This document shows, in pieces, positions 8,661 to 17,911 of a DNA stretch of 64,000 bases. Source of the DNA: Rosettibacter sp037481715 (GTDB taxonomy: Bacteria; Bacteroidota; Ignavibacteria; Ignavibacteriales; Melioribacteraceae). The stretch spans positions 62,001-126,000 of the forward strand of contig JBBFLD010000004.1 of NCBI GenBank assembly GCA_037481715.1, read 5' to 3'. Within the stretch, counting starts at the first letter, position 1; every line of letters starts with the position of its first letter. The position numbers and the translations under genes are program-made. Under the pieces are notes generated by a model that was not told where the DNA came from, ran no database searches, and was given only the letters and a program-made list of their open reading frames with translations.

Positions 8661-9164
8661 ATGGAATTAATACCAATCATCTACATAGTTCTGGAAGTAA
8701 CTTTCATATTAACTATTCTAACAATTATAATTTCTAAAATTGTAAATAAGAAAGAACCAGAAAAAAAATTAAATGCTCAAAAAGAATTAACTACTAACAA
8801 AATAGAATCAGTTAAAAAGCAGGATAATTATAAAATTAATGTTGCTCCTGTTTATCATGTAAATAATAATCCAACTGTGAATAAAAAACAGAATCTACCT
8901 TCAAATAAAAAGATTATTAATCAGGAAATTAAATACAACTCAATTAATGAAAAAAACAACAAAAATAAACGTATAGAAATTCTAAACAATAACTCTCGAA
9001 ACAACAATCTTGGTGGAATTAATACAGAGAGCAAAAACAAAAAGAGCAAAAAAGATTTCAATGATAACAATGATTACGATATTCTAAGCAAATATTCTGA
9101 AGACGATAAAAATTTATACACCCCTGTTACAAAAAAGAAAAATAATGGTAAAAATGAAATCTGA
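8661..9164 (+). CDS. Membrane-anchored protein of unknown function, paralog 2 of a tandem pair
   Basis: The 167-residue protein (from the ATG at 8661; a TTG two codons upstream is less likely) starts MELIPIIYIVLEV and has one N-terminal membrane segment, an Asn/Lys-rich low-complexity middle, the island NKRIEILNNN and a C-terminal ILSKYSEDDKNLYTPVT. These match MSLLPIIY, RIEIMNFN and NYYTDNDEE...MPVT of the preceding gene, while the linkers are unrelated. The preserved ends with free linkers suggest binding sites on a flexible tether. No clear Shine-Dalgarno is visible. The stop lies one base before the likely start of the HMA-AraC regulator, so the two may be translationally coupled. Confidence 0.55.
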   Translation: MELIPIIYIVLEVTFILTILTIIISKIVNKKEPEKKLNAQKELTTNKIESVKKQDNYKINVAPVYHVNNNPTVNKKQNLPSNKKIINQEIKYNSINEKNNKNKRIEILNNNSRNNNLGGINTESKNKKSKKDFNDNNDYDILSKYSEDDKNLYTPVTKKKNNGKNEI

Positions 9165-9165
9165 G

Positions 9166-9741
9166 ATGAAAATTCTTTACATAAAAAACATGGTTTGCAA
9201 TCGGTGCATTAAAGTAGTAAAAGAAGAGTTAGAAAAAATTGGCATCAAAGTAAAAAATATTTCTCTTGGTGAAGTTGAAACTGCAACTGAAATTGATAAA
9301 AATAAATTAAATGAAATCAAAAAAGTTCTTGAAGAAAATGGTTTTGAACTCCTTGAAAACAGAAAAGCAAAAATTATTGAGAAAATAAAGAACATAATAA
9401 TTACTAAAATTTATAACGACGAAGAATTTCTAATCAACAATAAAAATTTTTCAAAATTAATTGAAGAACAAATAGGGCTTGATTACAACTATTTAAGTTC
9501 TCTTTTCTCTTCACTTGAGAGCATTACTATTGAGCAATTTATCATACTTCAAAAAATTGAAAGAGCAAAAGAATTATTAAAATATGATGAACTTACATTA
9601 AGTGAAATTGCTTTCAAATTAGGCTACAGCAGTGTTCAGCACTTATCAAACCAATTCAAAAAAGTCACAGGTCTTTCAGCAAGTGAATTCAAAAAAATAA
9701 CAAAGAACATCAGAAAACCACTGGATAAAGTCATTTCATAA
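9166..9741 (+). CDS. AraC-type regulator with N-terminal HMA-like metal-binding domain (candidate copper sensor)
   Basis: From the ATG at 9166 the protein is 191 residues. Residues 1-65 resemble a heavy-metal-associated (HMA) domain with the metal-binding CxxC in NMVCNRC, and residues about 95-185 form the two-helix-turn-helix AraC DNA-binding domain (LSEIAFKLGYSSVQHLSNQFKKVTG region). A single-chain sensor is inferred: metal on the HMA part altering DNA binding. The copZ- and copA-like genes immediately downstream are the obvious targets. An in-frame ATG at 9145 would overlap the upstream gene by 20 bases; I prefer 9166 because homologous HMA-AraC proteins, as I recall them, begin MKIYIKNMVC. 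No CueR or CsoR is visible nearby. Confidence 0.75.
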   Translation: MKILYIKNMVCNRCIKVVKEELEKIGIKVKNISLGEVETATEIDKNKLNEIKKVLEENGFELLENRKAKIIEKIKNIIITKIYNDEEFLINNKNFSKLIEEQIGLDYNYLSSLFSSLESITIEQFIILQKIERAKELLKYDELTLSEIAFKLGYSSVQHLSNQFKKVTGLSASEFKKITKNIRKPLDKVIS

Positions 9742-9833
9742 CAACCAAAAAATTTTGTAAAATTTTTTTAATTATTTATAAACTTTCTTACTCATCATTT
9801 CATAATTTCACTATTGAAAAAATGGAGGTTTCA

Positions 9834-10037
9834 ATGACAACAAAAGAATTAATAATTGATGGAATGAGCTGTCAGCATTGTGTAATGGCAGTTCAAAAAG
9901 AATTATCAAAATTAAATCTTGATTCATTTGATGTAAAAATTGGTTCTGCTAAAATCACATTTGATGAATCAAAAGTAAAAGAAGAAGAAATTGAAAAAGC
10001 TATTGAAAATGCAGGTTACAAAGTAAGAAAGAATTAG
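9834..10037 (+). CDS. copZ: CopZ-like heavy-metal chaperone
   Basis: A 67-residue free HMA domain with GMSCQHC near the N-terminus, the Cu(I)-binding motif of CopZ/Atx1 proteins that ferry copper to P-type ATPases in the cytoplasm. The start is set by GGAGG six bases before the ATG at 9834; an ATG at 9822 lies in front of that site and is rejected. Downstream, copA follows after only two bases. Other soft metals cannot be ruled out from sequence, but the CPC motif of the neighbouring ATPase fits copper. Confidence 0.88.
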   Translation: MTTKELIIDGMSCQHCVMAVQKELSKLNLDSFDVKIGSAKITFDESKVKEEEIEKAIENAGYKVRKN

Positions 10038-10039
10038 TC

Positions 10040-12262
10040 ATGAAAACATTTGATTTACCCGTTGAAGGGATGACATGTGCAAGCTGTGTTACAAGAGTTG
10101 AAAAAATAATTAGCAATTTTGAAGGAATAAAAAATGTAAGCGTTAATCTTGCAACTGAACGTGTAAGATTTGAAACTGAAAGCAACGAAATAAATCTTCA
10201 AAAAATTTCCGAAGCATTAAAAGAATACGGCTATAATTTAAAAGTAAGCGAATCACAAAGCGGTGAAGCAAATAATTTAGTTCAATCAGAAGATGATTAT
10301 TACAACAATTTAAAAAAAGAATTTACACACGCTTTAATTCTTACCATTCCTGTTTTTCTTCTCAATATGTTTATGGATTACAAATTTTTCAACGAACTCA
10401 TTCCATTAAATTCAGACCAGATTAAAAAAATTCTTTTGATTCTTACCACACCAATAATTTTCATTTCAGGCAAAAGATTCTTCAAAGCATTTATGAATAA
10501 TCTAAAGCACTTTGCAGCAGACATGAATTCTCTTGTTGCAATTGGAACCGGTTCAGCTTATATCTACAGCAGCGTAGTAACTCTATTTCCCGAATTATTT
10601 ATTTCATCACGAAAAGAAACTCATGTTTATTTTGATACTTCTGCAGTTATTATCACACTTATTTTGATGGGTAAATTGTTAGAACACAGAGCAAAGAGAA
10701 AAACAAATGATGCAATTAAAAAATTAATTGAGCTAAAACCAAAATCTGCAACGGTGATAAGAAATGATAAAGAAGTTCAAATTCCAATTTCTGATTTGCA
10801 AATTGGTGATATAGTTGTAATAAAACCTGGAGAAAAAATTCCAGCAGATGGAGTTATTATCAATGGAAAATCTTTTGTTGATGAATCAATGATTACAGGC
10901 GAAAGCATACCTGTTGAAAAAAATATTGATTCAAAAGTCATTGGCGGCACAATTAACATAAACGGAACATTCAATTTTAGAGTTACGCAAGTTGGCAACA
11001 ATTCTGTTTTAGGACAAATAATTAAATTAGTTCAGAATGCACAGGCAACAAAGCCGCCAATACAAAAATTAGTTGATAAGATTGCAAGTGTATTTGTACC
11101 TTCAGTTATTGGAATTGCATTAATTACACTAATCGGATGGTTGATATTTTCTCCTAATCACTCATTTAGTAATGCATTGATAAATTTTGTTGCAGTATTA
11201 ATTGTAGCCTGCCCCTGTGCACTTGGACTTGCAACTCCAACTGCAATAATTGTTGGAACAGGAATTGGTGCTGCTAATGGTATTTTATTCAAAAACAGTG
11301 AAGCAATAGAATTGGCACATAAAATAACAACTATTATTTTCGACAAAACAGGAACTATTACAGAAGGAAAACCAGAAGTTTCAGAAATATTTTCATATGA
11401 TATTGATGATAATGAATTACTCTTTTATGCTGCATCACTTGAATCGAAATCAGAACATCCGATTGCAAAATCAATTGTAAAGAAAGCCAAAGAATTAAAA
11501 ATTGATTTCACTTCTCCAGATACATTCACAAATTATTCTGGATTTGGTATTGCTGGAATTGTCAATAATAAACCAATTGTAATTGGCACAATAAATTTAA
11601 TGAAAGAATTCTCAATTAAATTAAATCACTTAGAAACTAAATATGAAGAATTATCAAATCAAGGTAAGACAATTATCAGTATTGCAATTGATAATGTATT
11701 AAAAGGTTTCATTCTAGTTGAAGACAAAATAAAAGCTACTTCTGTAGAAGCAATATCTAAACTAAATGCTATGAATATTTACACGGTAATGCTAACTGGA
11801 GATAATAAATTAACAGCAGAAATTACAGCAAAAAAAGTTGGTGTAAAAGAATTTAAAGCTGAGGTTCTGCCTGATGAAAAAGCAAATATTGTCAAACAAT
11901 ATCAAAACAATAAAAATATAGTTGCTATGATTGGTGACGGGATTAACGATGCACCAGCGCTTGCTCAGGCAGATGTAAGCATTGCAATTGGAACGGGAAC
12001 TGATGTAGCAATTGAAACTGCAGATATTACATTGATTAAAGGCAACCTGAACAATGTTGTAAGATTAATTGAATTATCCCATAAAACAATAAAAACCATT
12101 AAGCAAAATTTGTTCTGGGCATTCATCTACAATGCAATTTTAATTCCGCTTGCAGCATTAGGAATATTGAATCCAATGTTTGCTGCTCTTGCAATGTCAC
12201 TAAGTTCAGTATCAGTTGTAACTAATTCATTAAGACTCAATTATAAATTCAGAAAAAAGTAA
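10040..12262 (+). CDS. copA: Copper-translocating P-type ATPase
   Basis: A P1B-type ATPase that pumps Cu(I) out of the cytoplasm across the inner membrane. The 740 residues carry one N-terminal HMA domain (GMTCASC, residues 10-16), the membrane CPC motif at residues 391-393 that defines Cu/Ag pumps, the phosphorylation site DKTGT (Asp about 435), the SEHPIAKS HP locus and GDGINDAPALAQADV near the C-terminus. Two HMA domains are common in this family; here one is fused and one (the CopZ-like protein) is a separate gene just upstream. Convergent with the IMPDH-like gene across a 19-base gap with no visible terminator. Confidence 0.95.
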   Translation: MKTFDLPVEGMTCASCVTRVEKIISNFEGIKNVSVNLATERVRFETESNEINLQKISEALKEYGYNLKVSESQSGEANNLVQSEDDYYNNLKKEFTHALILTIPVFLLNMFMDYKFFNELIPLNSDQIKKILLILTTPIIFISGKRFFKAFMNNLKHFAADMNSLVAIGTGSAYIYSSVVTLFPELFISSRKETHVYFDTSAVIITLILMGKLLEHRAKRKTNDAIKKLIELKPKSATVIRNDKEVQIPISDLQIGDIVVIKPGEKIPADGVIINGKSFVDESMITGESIPVEKNIDSKVIGGTININGTFNFRVTQVGNNSVLGQIIKLVQNAQATKPPIQKLVDKIASVFVPSVIGIALITLIGWLIFSPNHSFSNALINFVAVLIVACPCALGLATPTAIIVGTGIGAANGILFKNSEAIELAHKITTIIFDKTGTITEGKPEVSEIFSYDIDDNELLFYAASLESKSEHPIAKSIVKKAKELKIDFTSPDTFTNYSGFGIAGIVNNKPIVIGTINLMKEFSIKLNHLETKYEELSNQGKTIISIAIDNVLKGFILVEDKIKATSVEAISKLNAMNIYTVMLTGDNKLTAEITAKKVGVKEFKAEVLPDEKANIVKQYQNNKNIVAMIGDGINDAPALAQADVSIAIGTGTDVAIETADITLIKGNLNNVVRLIELSHKTIKTIKQNLFWAFIYNAILIPLAALGILNPMFAALAMSLSSVSVVTNSLRLNYKFRKK

Positions 12263-12281
12263 ATATAATTTCGGATCTTGG

Positions 12282-13298
12282 TTATTTTCTTGGCAATCTT
12301 TCTATGTAAGAACTTGTGCTAAGGACAGCAAAAGAATTTACTCTCTTTAATTCTTCAATGCTGTTGCAATTTAAATAACTCATTGCACTTCTTAATCCAT
12401 CTGAAATTGCATTAATAACATTTTTTACTGTTCCTTTATATGGAATCAATGTTTCTTCACCTTCAATAAATTCATTTTTCATTTTAACTCCAAAAGAAGC
12501 AGAGCCGCGATATTTTTTCCAGAGCTGGTCATTGTATTTGATTACTTCACCAGGAGTTTCTTTTGTGCCGGCAAGCATTCTCCCAAGCATTACAGCATCT
12601 GCGCCGCATGCTAATGCTTTAGTAATATCACCTGGATTTTTTATTCCTCCATCTGCAATTAAATCTATTTTAATTTTTTGTTCTTCTCTTGTAAAATAAA
12701 CATCGAGCAATGAAGAAATCTGTCCGATACCGATTCCTGTTTGAATTGAAGTTGTGCAAACACTGCCTCCTCCAATTCCAATTCTAACAGCATCTGCTCC
12801 AGCATTTGCAATATCTCGCAATGTTGAACCTGAAGCAATATTCCCAACAATTACTTTTACATTATACTTTGATTTTATTTCTTCACACTTCTTAAGCACA
12901 TAAGCATTGTTAGCATTTGCTGTATCTATACATATTATTAAATTATTTTCTGCAATCTTTTCTATCAGCTCTTCACTGGCATTTAAACTTATGGATACAG
13001 CTTTAATTCCCTCAACAACTTTCCCATTATTAAATATTTCGTTCAATGATGAATCAAAACGATTTACTATACCAAGACAACCTTGATTGGACAATTCTTT
13101 TGCCATTTCAACTCCTGTTACAGTATCCATTGGACTTGATATAATTGGCAGTGATAATTCCATGTCCAAAAATTTTGATTTTGTAGTTATGCTTGATCTT
13201 GTTCTAACCTGAGATATTTCTGTTGGAATTAAACTTATATCATCATAAGTGAGTGATAAAAAATAGTTATTCAGTTCTTGCTTGGAATAAATTTTCAT
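12282..13298 (-). CDS. GMP reductase / IMP dehydrogenase family protein without CBS domains
   Basis: A 338-residue TIM-barrel enzyme of the IMPDH/GMPR family, active in purine nucleotide interconversion. The catalytic-cysteine loop reads GIGGGSVCTTS, with the nucleotide-binding DGGIKNPGDI and the C-terminal EGEETLIPYKG flap. The two CBS domains found in most IMP dehydrogenases are missing; that and the length fit GMP reductase (about 345 residues), but the flap EGEETLIPYKG resembles the IMPDH EGxEGxVPYKG, so direction is undecided. A strong ribosome-binding site GGAGAAAAAA precedes the ATG. It is separated by 22 bases from the amidase gene and may share its transcript. Confidence 0.8.
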   Translation of the reverse strand: MKIYSKQELNNYFLSLTYDDISLIPTEISQVRTRSSITTKSKFLDMELSLPIISSPMDTVTGVEMAKELSNQGCLGIVNRFDSSLNEIFNNGKVVEGIKAVSISLNASEELIEKIAENNLIICIDTANANNAYVLKKCEEIKSKYNVKVIVGNIASGSTLRDIANAGADAVRIGIGGGSVCTTSIQTGIGIGQISSLLDVYFTREEQKIKIDLIADGGIKNPGDITKALACGADAVMLGRMLAGTKETPGEVIKYNDQLWKKYRGSASFGVKMKNEFIEGEETLIPYKGTVKNVINAISDGLRSAMSYLNCNSIEELKRVNSFAVLSTSSYIERLPRK

Positions 13299-13320
13299 TT
13301 TTTTCTCCTGTTATTTTTAT

Positions 13321-14403
13321 TTATTCTAAAGGATAAATGTTAATCTTATTTTCATTAATTATTATTTTTCTATGAAAAGGCAGTGAATGATTTCCATTTT
13401 TGTTAGCACAAATAATTCTTAGCAAATGTTCTTGATTTTTATCTGCTTCAACTGAAAAAGATAAAATGCTGCTTAACTTATCGAATGAATAATTAATTTC
13501 TTTTTTGTCAAAGTATACCAAAATTGATTTTGGATTTATTCCAAAGGTATCTTTCAAAGCTGCTGATATTTTTAAAACATTTTGTTGATAAGTTAAACTA
13601 TCAGCAAGAATTTCAATTTGAGGTATTCCAGCTTTGAAATATTTTGCAATTCCTCTGAATATTCCCCATGCTTGAATTTGATTAAATGTTTCGTCATTCA
13701 ATCGTAATATTTCCAATCTGCTTGTATGAAATGCACATTCAACAAGAACTGATGGCATTTTTGTATTTCTTAATACATAAAATCCCTCTTTAGGATAAAT
13801 ATTATAATCTGAATAAGTGCCGTCAAATGAACCTAATCCACCAGGATTTCCCATCACATACGATAAATCGCGCTGAATATATCTTGCCAAATCTTTTTCG
13901 CATGGTTCAAATTCATAATCTTCTTCTTTAGCATGATAATAAGTTGAAGTATAATTCGTAAAATCATCTTCCCATTTTGCAGGAGCATTATGATGAATAC
14001 TGATAAATAAATCTGCATTGAAGTTGTTTGCGAGTTCTGGTCTTAATTTTAGTGGAACTGTTTCATCTTTGTATCGTGACATTAAAACAGCTGCACCTGC
14101 TTTTTCTAAATAATCTTTCAAGTATAATGCAACTTTCAGATTCACATCTGCTTCGATAATTTCACCATTTTTGCTTTTGTTTTTTCTATCCTCGCCTCCA
14201 TGCCCAGGATCCAAAAAAATTTTTTTCCCGCTCAAGTACTTTGAATATAATTTAATAACGCTGTCCCTGCTTGCTAACTCTTTCCAATCCTGTGGAATTT
14301 CATAAAGAGGGAAATTGCAGGTTGAACATGATGTCCACAAAAAAGCAATGAAAATAATTGCAAAATATTTTATCAGAGTTCTGAAGCAAAACTTTTTATG
14401 CAT
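13321..14403 (-). CDS. N-acetylmuramoyl-L-alanine amidase (Amidase_3), lipoprotein
   Basis: A zinc amidase that cleaves the MurNAc-L-Ala bond of peptidoglycan, used in cell separation or remodelling. From the ATG at 14403 it has 360 residues: a lipoprotein signal ending in WTSCSTC (lipobox Cys about 25), then the catalytic domain with DPGHGGED (zinc His), a Glu in EIIEADVNLK, SIHHNA, and VLVECAFHTSRLE, ending in a beta-rich C-terminal region. The start is chosen because GGAG sits 7 bases before it and because the leader fits; a start at 14439 would add a basic N-terminus inside the helicase gene. The gene still overlaps the helicase stop by 31 bases. Confidence 0.9.
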   Translation of the reverse strand: MHKKFCFRTLIKYFAIIFIAFLWTSCSTCNFPLYEIPQDWKELASRDSVIKLYSKYLSGKKIFLDPGHGGEDRKNKSKNGEIIEADVNLKVALYLKDYLEKAGAAVLMSRYKDETVPLKLRPELANNFNADLFISIHHNAPAKWEDDFTNYTSTYYHAKEEDYEFEPCEKDLARYIQRDLSYVMGNPGGLGSFDGTYSDYNIYPKEGFYVLRNTKMPSVLVECAFHTSRLEILRLNDETFNQIQAWGIFRGIAKYFKAGIPQIEILADSLTYQQNVLKISAALKDTFGINPKSILVYFDKKEINYSFDKLSSILSFSVEADKNQEHLLRIICANKNGNHSLPFHRKIIINENKINIYPLE

Positions 14404-17400
14404 CTTTCTCCATCTAATGCGAAATGACATTTTCTGCAATGATTTAGATTTGGAAGAAAAATTCCATTCATAATTTTACTAATAAATTCATTCAGCTCTT
14501 TGCAAAATAATTTTAGTTCTTCCTTGCTTATTTCTTTTTGAACAAATACATCGGGATAGTTTATAAAAATTATTTTCAATGTAAATTTATCATAATCTGT
14601 AAAATATTTGCTTAAAATGTAAGCATAAAACTTTAGTTGAATAAAATATTCCTCAGCTCGTTTATTTATTTCTTCTTTTCTTATGCTATCTGTTTTATAA
14701 TCTACGATTATAAGTTTATCATTTTCAAAAATTAATTTATCAATAATTCCATAGAGATAATGTTCCCCTTCTTCACAGTAAATTTCGATTTCATTTTTTG
14801 ATTTAGAAGATAAAAGAAATTTATACTCATTTGAAGAACAAAATTTTTTCAGTTCATCAAATATTTTTTCTTTCAGCTTAATCTTTAATTCATGATCATT
14901 GATTGATTCTTCTTCAATCACTTTATCAATCAAATATTCAAGATTATCAATTTCAGCATTTTCTTTTAGCACAGAGTGAATTATTCTTCCTTTGACATCA
15001 GAATAAAATTTTATTTCATCATCTTCTTTTAGATTAAATTCATACTGATTCCAGTATTTTTTTATCATGTCATAAATTGTTGTATATCCAAGTTCATAAG
15101 TAAGCTCATATTTTACAGGGCATTGATTATACATTGATATTTTTGTTGCAGATATTATTTCTTTTTTTGGTCGGTCTTCAATTTTATGAATTAATAATTC
15201 ATTTTTAATAAATTCTTGATTTTCCTCACTTAAAAATCTTTCAGCATGTTTTATTTCTTTAGTAAATGATATTTTCATTTCATAATCTTTATCATAAAAA
15301 TTGTATCTGTTTTCTTCTTTCTTCATAAACTTCACTTTATCTTTTAACACAACTTCATCAGCTGAATAATCTAATTTTAAGCCTTTGTTGATGAAATAAA
15401 AAAATGAATCGCGCTGCGGTTTGAATTCTTTGTGTGTTATACTAATATAAAGATAATTCATAGCTCTTGTTACAGCTACATAGAGCAACCTTTTAATTTC
15501 TGCAATATTTTTTTTGTAATTGATATGATTATAAAGTGCAGTTATTGGAGGTGTGTAATATCCATTGTAATAATCATCATTCAATGGAACTTTTACAAGA
15601 AAGCCAAAATTTTTGTCGATGTTCATACTTTTTGTACGTACAAAATCATCTTTTGCAGAACTGTTGCTTCCATAGATGAATACGGCTTTATATTCAAGCC
15701 CTTTTGCTTGATGAATAGTTAACAATTTTACTGCATCTTCATCTTTAACAATTTGAGCTTGACTTTCATCTTCAATTGTTCTTATAGAATTTTTCAATGC
15801 AAAAACATAATCATATAAGTTCTTAAAACTTTTTTTCGAAAAACTTCTTGCAAGCGTAATCAGTTTATTAAGATTAGCAAGTTCCTGTTCTGAATTTCTT
15901 TTTGAAGCTATGACAGCCCAATAATTTGTATCCAATAAAATTTGTCGCATCAAACTATAAAGTTCAGCACTTACAGCCATATCTTTATGTATCAGAAGTT
16001 GATTTACAATTCTTTTGTAATTTTCATTTTGTTTTGACTTGTTAATCAGCTTTTCAAAAAAATTCTTACCTTCTTCAAGTGAAATATCATACAGCTCGGC
16101 ATCAGAAACAGTATAAAATGGCGAGCGCAGTATTCCAATCAATGCTGCATCATCATTTTGATTTATTAGAAATGAGAGGTAATTATAAATATCAAATACA
16201 ATTTGCTGTTGATAAAAACCTTTTCCGCCTACAATTGTATATGGAATTTTCTTTTTTATAAACTCTTTTTCGAGTTCTTCAAAATAATCTCTCTTTCTGC
16301 ACAAAATGCCAATGTCTCTGTATTCTACTTTATTATTTTCACCTGAAGTAATTTCTAAAATTTTATTTGCAATCATTTCTGCTTCTGAAATTCCGCTTGA
16401 TGAATCAGCAAAAATAAATTCTACAGTTCCATCTTCGGTTTCATCTTTTGTGCATATCAATTCACTGTATTCAACTTCGTTATAAAATGAATTTGGATTT
16501 GAAAGTAATTCTGAAAAAAGTTTATTAGTAAAAAGTATAATTTGAGGAGCCATGCGGAAACTATGAGGAAGGTTTAACAATTTCCCTTCAGGTTGACTGC
16601 TTTTAATTTCTTCTTTAGTTCTATTAAATATTTCAAGCTCAGCATCTCTAAACATGTAGATACTTTGTTTTTCATCTCCAACTACAAAAAGATTTCCAGT
16701 TTTTAAATCATCAAGTATCGGCATAAATATTTTGTATTGAAGTTCATTTGTATCCTGATACTCATCAATCATTATGTATTTATATTTTTTCTGCAGATAT
16801 AATTTTACATCATCAAGTTTCAAGATATTTTGTGTAAATAAAAGAATATCTTCAAAATCAAGATAGCCTCTCTGCCGTTTCTTTTCAGAATAGACTTCAT
16901 ACACGTAATTATAAATATCAATAAAATTCTTCCCGAATTTTGCAAGTTCTAAATGGAGATTATCACCTATCTCGATATCATAAAAGTTTTTTAACTCGGA
17001 AAATAATTCTTCTGAAGTTTCTATTTCTTTACTGTAGTCATCACGATTTTTATTTAGATATCCAGTTTTTCTTATTGTTCGATTATTTCCCGTTGTTAAT
17101 ACAATTTCATCAATTAATTTTATAAGAGTAATTTTTTCTTTTATCGTTTTAGTAGAAGAATATTTTGATAATAATTCGATAACGTTTATTGCAATTTGGC
17201 AATTTTCATTCTGCTCTATGGCTGCATTGTTGATTATTCTTATTGCATTTATTAAGTCTTCAATCTTTTCGTTGAACAACAGATAAAACAACTCTTCAAA
17301 TTTTTTGTTGAAGTAATTTGCTATTTCATTTTCTGTTTTTGAATATAAATCTTTTAGATGTTGTTCTACTATTTTTCTTGATGCAACTGCGGTTTTAAGA

Positions 17401-17909
17401 TGTTGAGCAACTAATTTCTTAGAGCCAAAGAACCTAATTAAATATTTTAATTTATCTTGATAATCCTTATCTAAAATTAGAATATTTAGTGATTCGTCTA
17501 TTGACAATTCCAATAGTTCATCAGCAGTAATCTGATCGATGGGATTAAAGTTAACATCTATTCCAGCTTCTGGAGCAAACTCTTTCAGCACATTAACACA
17601 GAATGAATGAATTGTTGAAATATTAGCAGATACAAGCTGACGCCGAATGCTTTCTAATTTTTTTCTTTTGTTGTCATTACTTTCATTCTGAATTCGTTCT
17701 TCAATTTCATTGGCAATTTTTTTATTAAGCTCGCCTGCAGCTTTATCAGTAAAAGTAATTGCAACAAGGTTTTCAAGTTGAACATCATCATCAAGCAAGA
17801 TATTGACAAATCTTTTTGCAAGAACAAAAGTTTTGCCCGAGCCGGCATTTGCTGATAACAAAATGTGGCTTTTATAATCAAGTGCTTCCTGTTGATATTG
17901 TGTTAGCAT
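14373..17909 (-). CDS. AddA-type UvrD helicase with C-terminal PD-(D/E)XK nuclease
   Basis: This looks like a RecBCD/AddAB-class double-strand-break processing enzyme. The 1178 residues hold the SF1 helicase motifs: Walker A SANAGSGKT (19-27), ITFTDKAAGEL, Walker B IDEYQDTNELQ, VGDEKQSIYMFRDAE, LTIHQAKGLEYKAV and VTRAMNYLYI. A C-terminal nuclease domain follows, with IIVDYKTD as the catalytic D...DYK segment. A cysteine in MYNQCPVKYEL and CRKCHFALDGERC at the end (Cys about 1158, 1161 and 1170) look like the four ligands of an Fe-S staple seen in AddB and Cas4 nucleases. No addB lies beside it in this window. Start ATG 2 bases after the kinase stop. Confidence 0.85.
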   Translation of the reverse strand: MLTQYQQEALDYKSHILLSANAGSGKTFVLAKRFVNILLDDDVQLENLVAITFTDKAAGELNKKIANEIEERIQNESNDNKRKKLESIRRQLVSANISTIHSFCVNVLKEFAPEAGIDVNFNPIDQITADELLELSIDESLNILILDKDYQDKLKYLIRFFGSKKLVAQHLKTAVASRKIVEQHLKDLYSKTENEIANYFNKKFEELFYLLFNEKIEDLINAIRIINNAAIEQNENCQIAINVIELLSKYSSTKTIKEKITLIKLIDEIVLTTGNNRTIRKTGYLNKNRDDYSKEIETSEELFSELKNFYDIEIGDNLHLELAKFGKNFIDIYNYVYEVYSEKKRQRGYLDFEDILLFTQNILKLDDVKLYLQKKYKYIMIDEYQDTNELQYKIFMPILDDLKTGNLFVVGDEKQSIYMFRDAELEIFNRTKEEIKSSQPEGKLLNLPHSFRMAPQIILFTNKLFSELLSNPNSFYNEVEYSELICTKDETEDGTVEFIFADSSSGISEAEMIANKILEITSGENNKVEYRDIGILCRKRDYFEELEKEFIKKKIPYTIVGGKGFYQQQIVFDIYNYLSFLINQNDDAALIGILRSPFYTVSDAELYDISLEEGKNFFEKLINKSKQNENYKRIVNQLLIHKDMAVSAELYSLMRQILLDTNYWAVIASKRNSEQELANLNKLITLARSFSKKSFKNLYDYVFALKNSIRTIEDESQAQIVKDEDAVKLLTIHQAKGLEYKAVFIYGSNSSAKDDFVRTKSMNIDKNFGFLVKVPLNDDYYNGYYTPPITALYNHINYKKNIAEIKRLLYVAVTRAMNYLYISITHKEFKPQRDSFFYFINKGLKLDYSADEVVLKDKVKFMKKEENRYNFYDKDYEMKISFTKEIKHAERFLSEENQEFIKNELLIHKIEDRPKKEIISATKISMYNQCPVKYELTYELGYTTIYDMIKKYWNQYEFNLKEDDEIKFYSDVKGRIIHSVLKENAEIDNLEYLIDKVIEEESINDHELKIKLKEKIFDELKKFCSSNEYKFLLSSKSKNEIEIYCEEGEHYLYGIIDKLIFENDKLIIVDYKTDSIRKEEINKRAEEYFIQLKFYAYILSKYFTDYDKFTLKIIFINYPDVFVQKEISKEELKLFCKELNEFISKIMNGIFLPNLNHCRKCHFALDGERCIKSFASEL

Positions 17910-17911
17910 AA

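Noticed and set aside
9747..9769. AAAAAATTTT-GT-AAAATTTTTTT near-palindrome between the HMA-AraC regulator and copZ
   Set aside because: It is made only of A and T around GT and could arise by chance in this AT-rich DNA; a terminator or copper operator is possible but unsupported.
14403..14439. Longer amidase start (MQKMSFRIRWRK...)
   Set aside because: The ATG at 14403 has GGAG upstream and yields a proper lipoprotein signal; the longer form would place twelve basic residues ahead of it.
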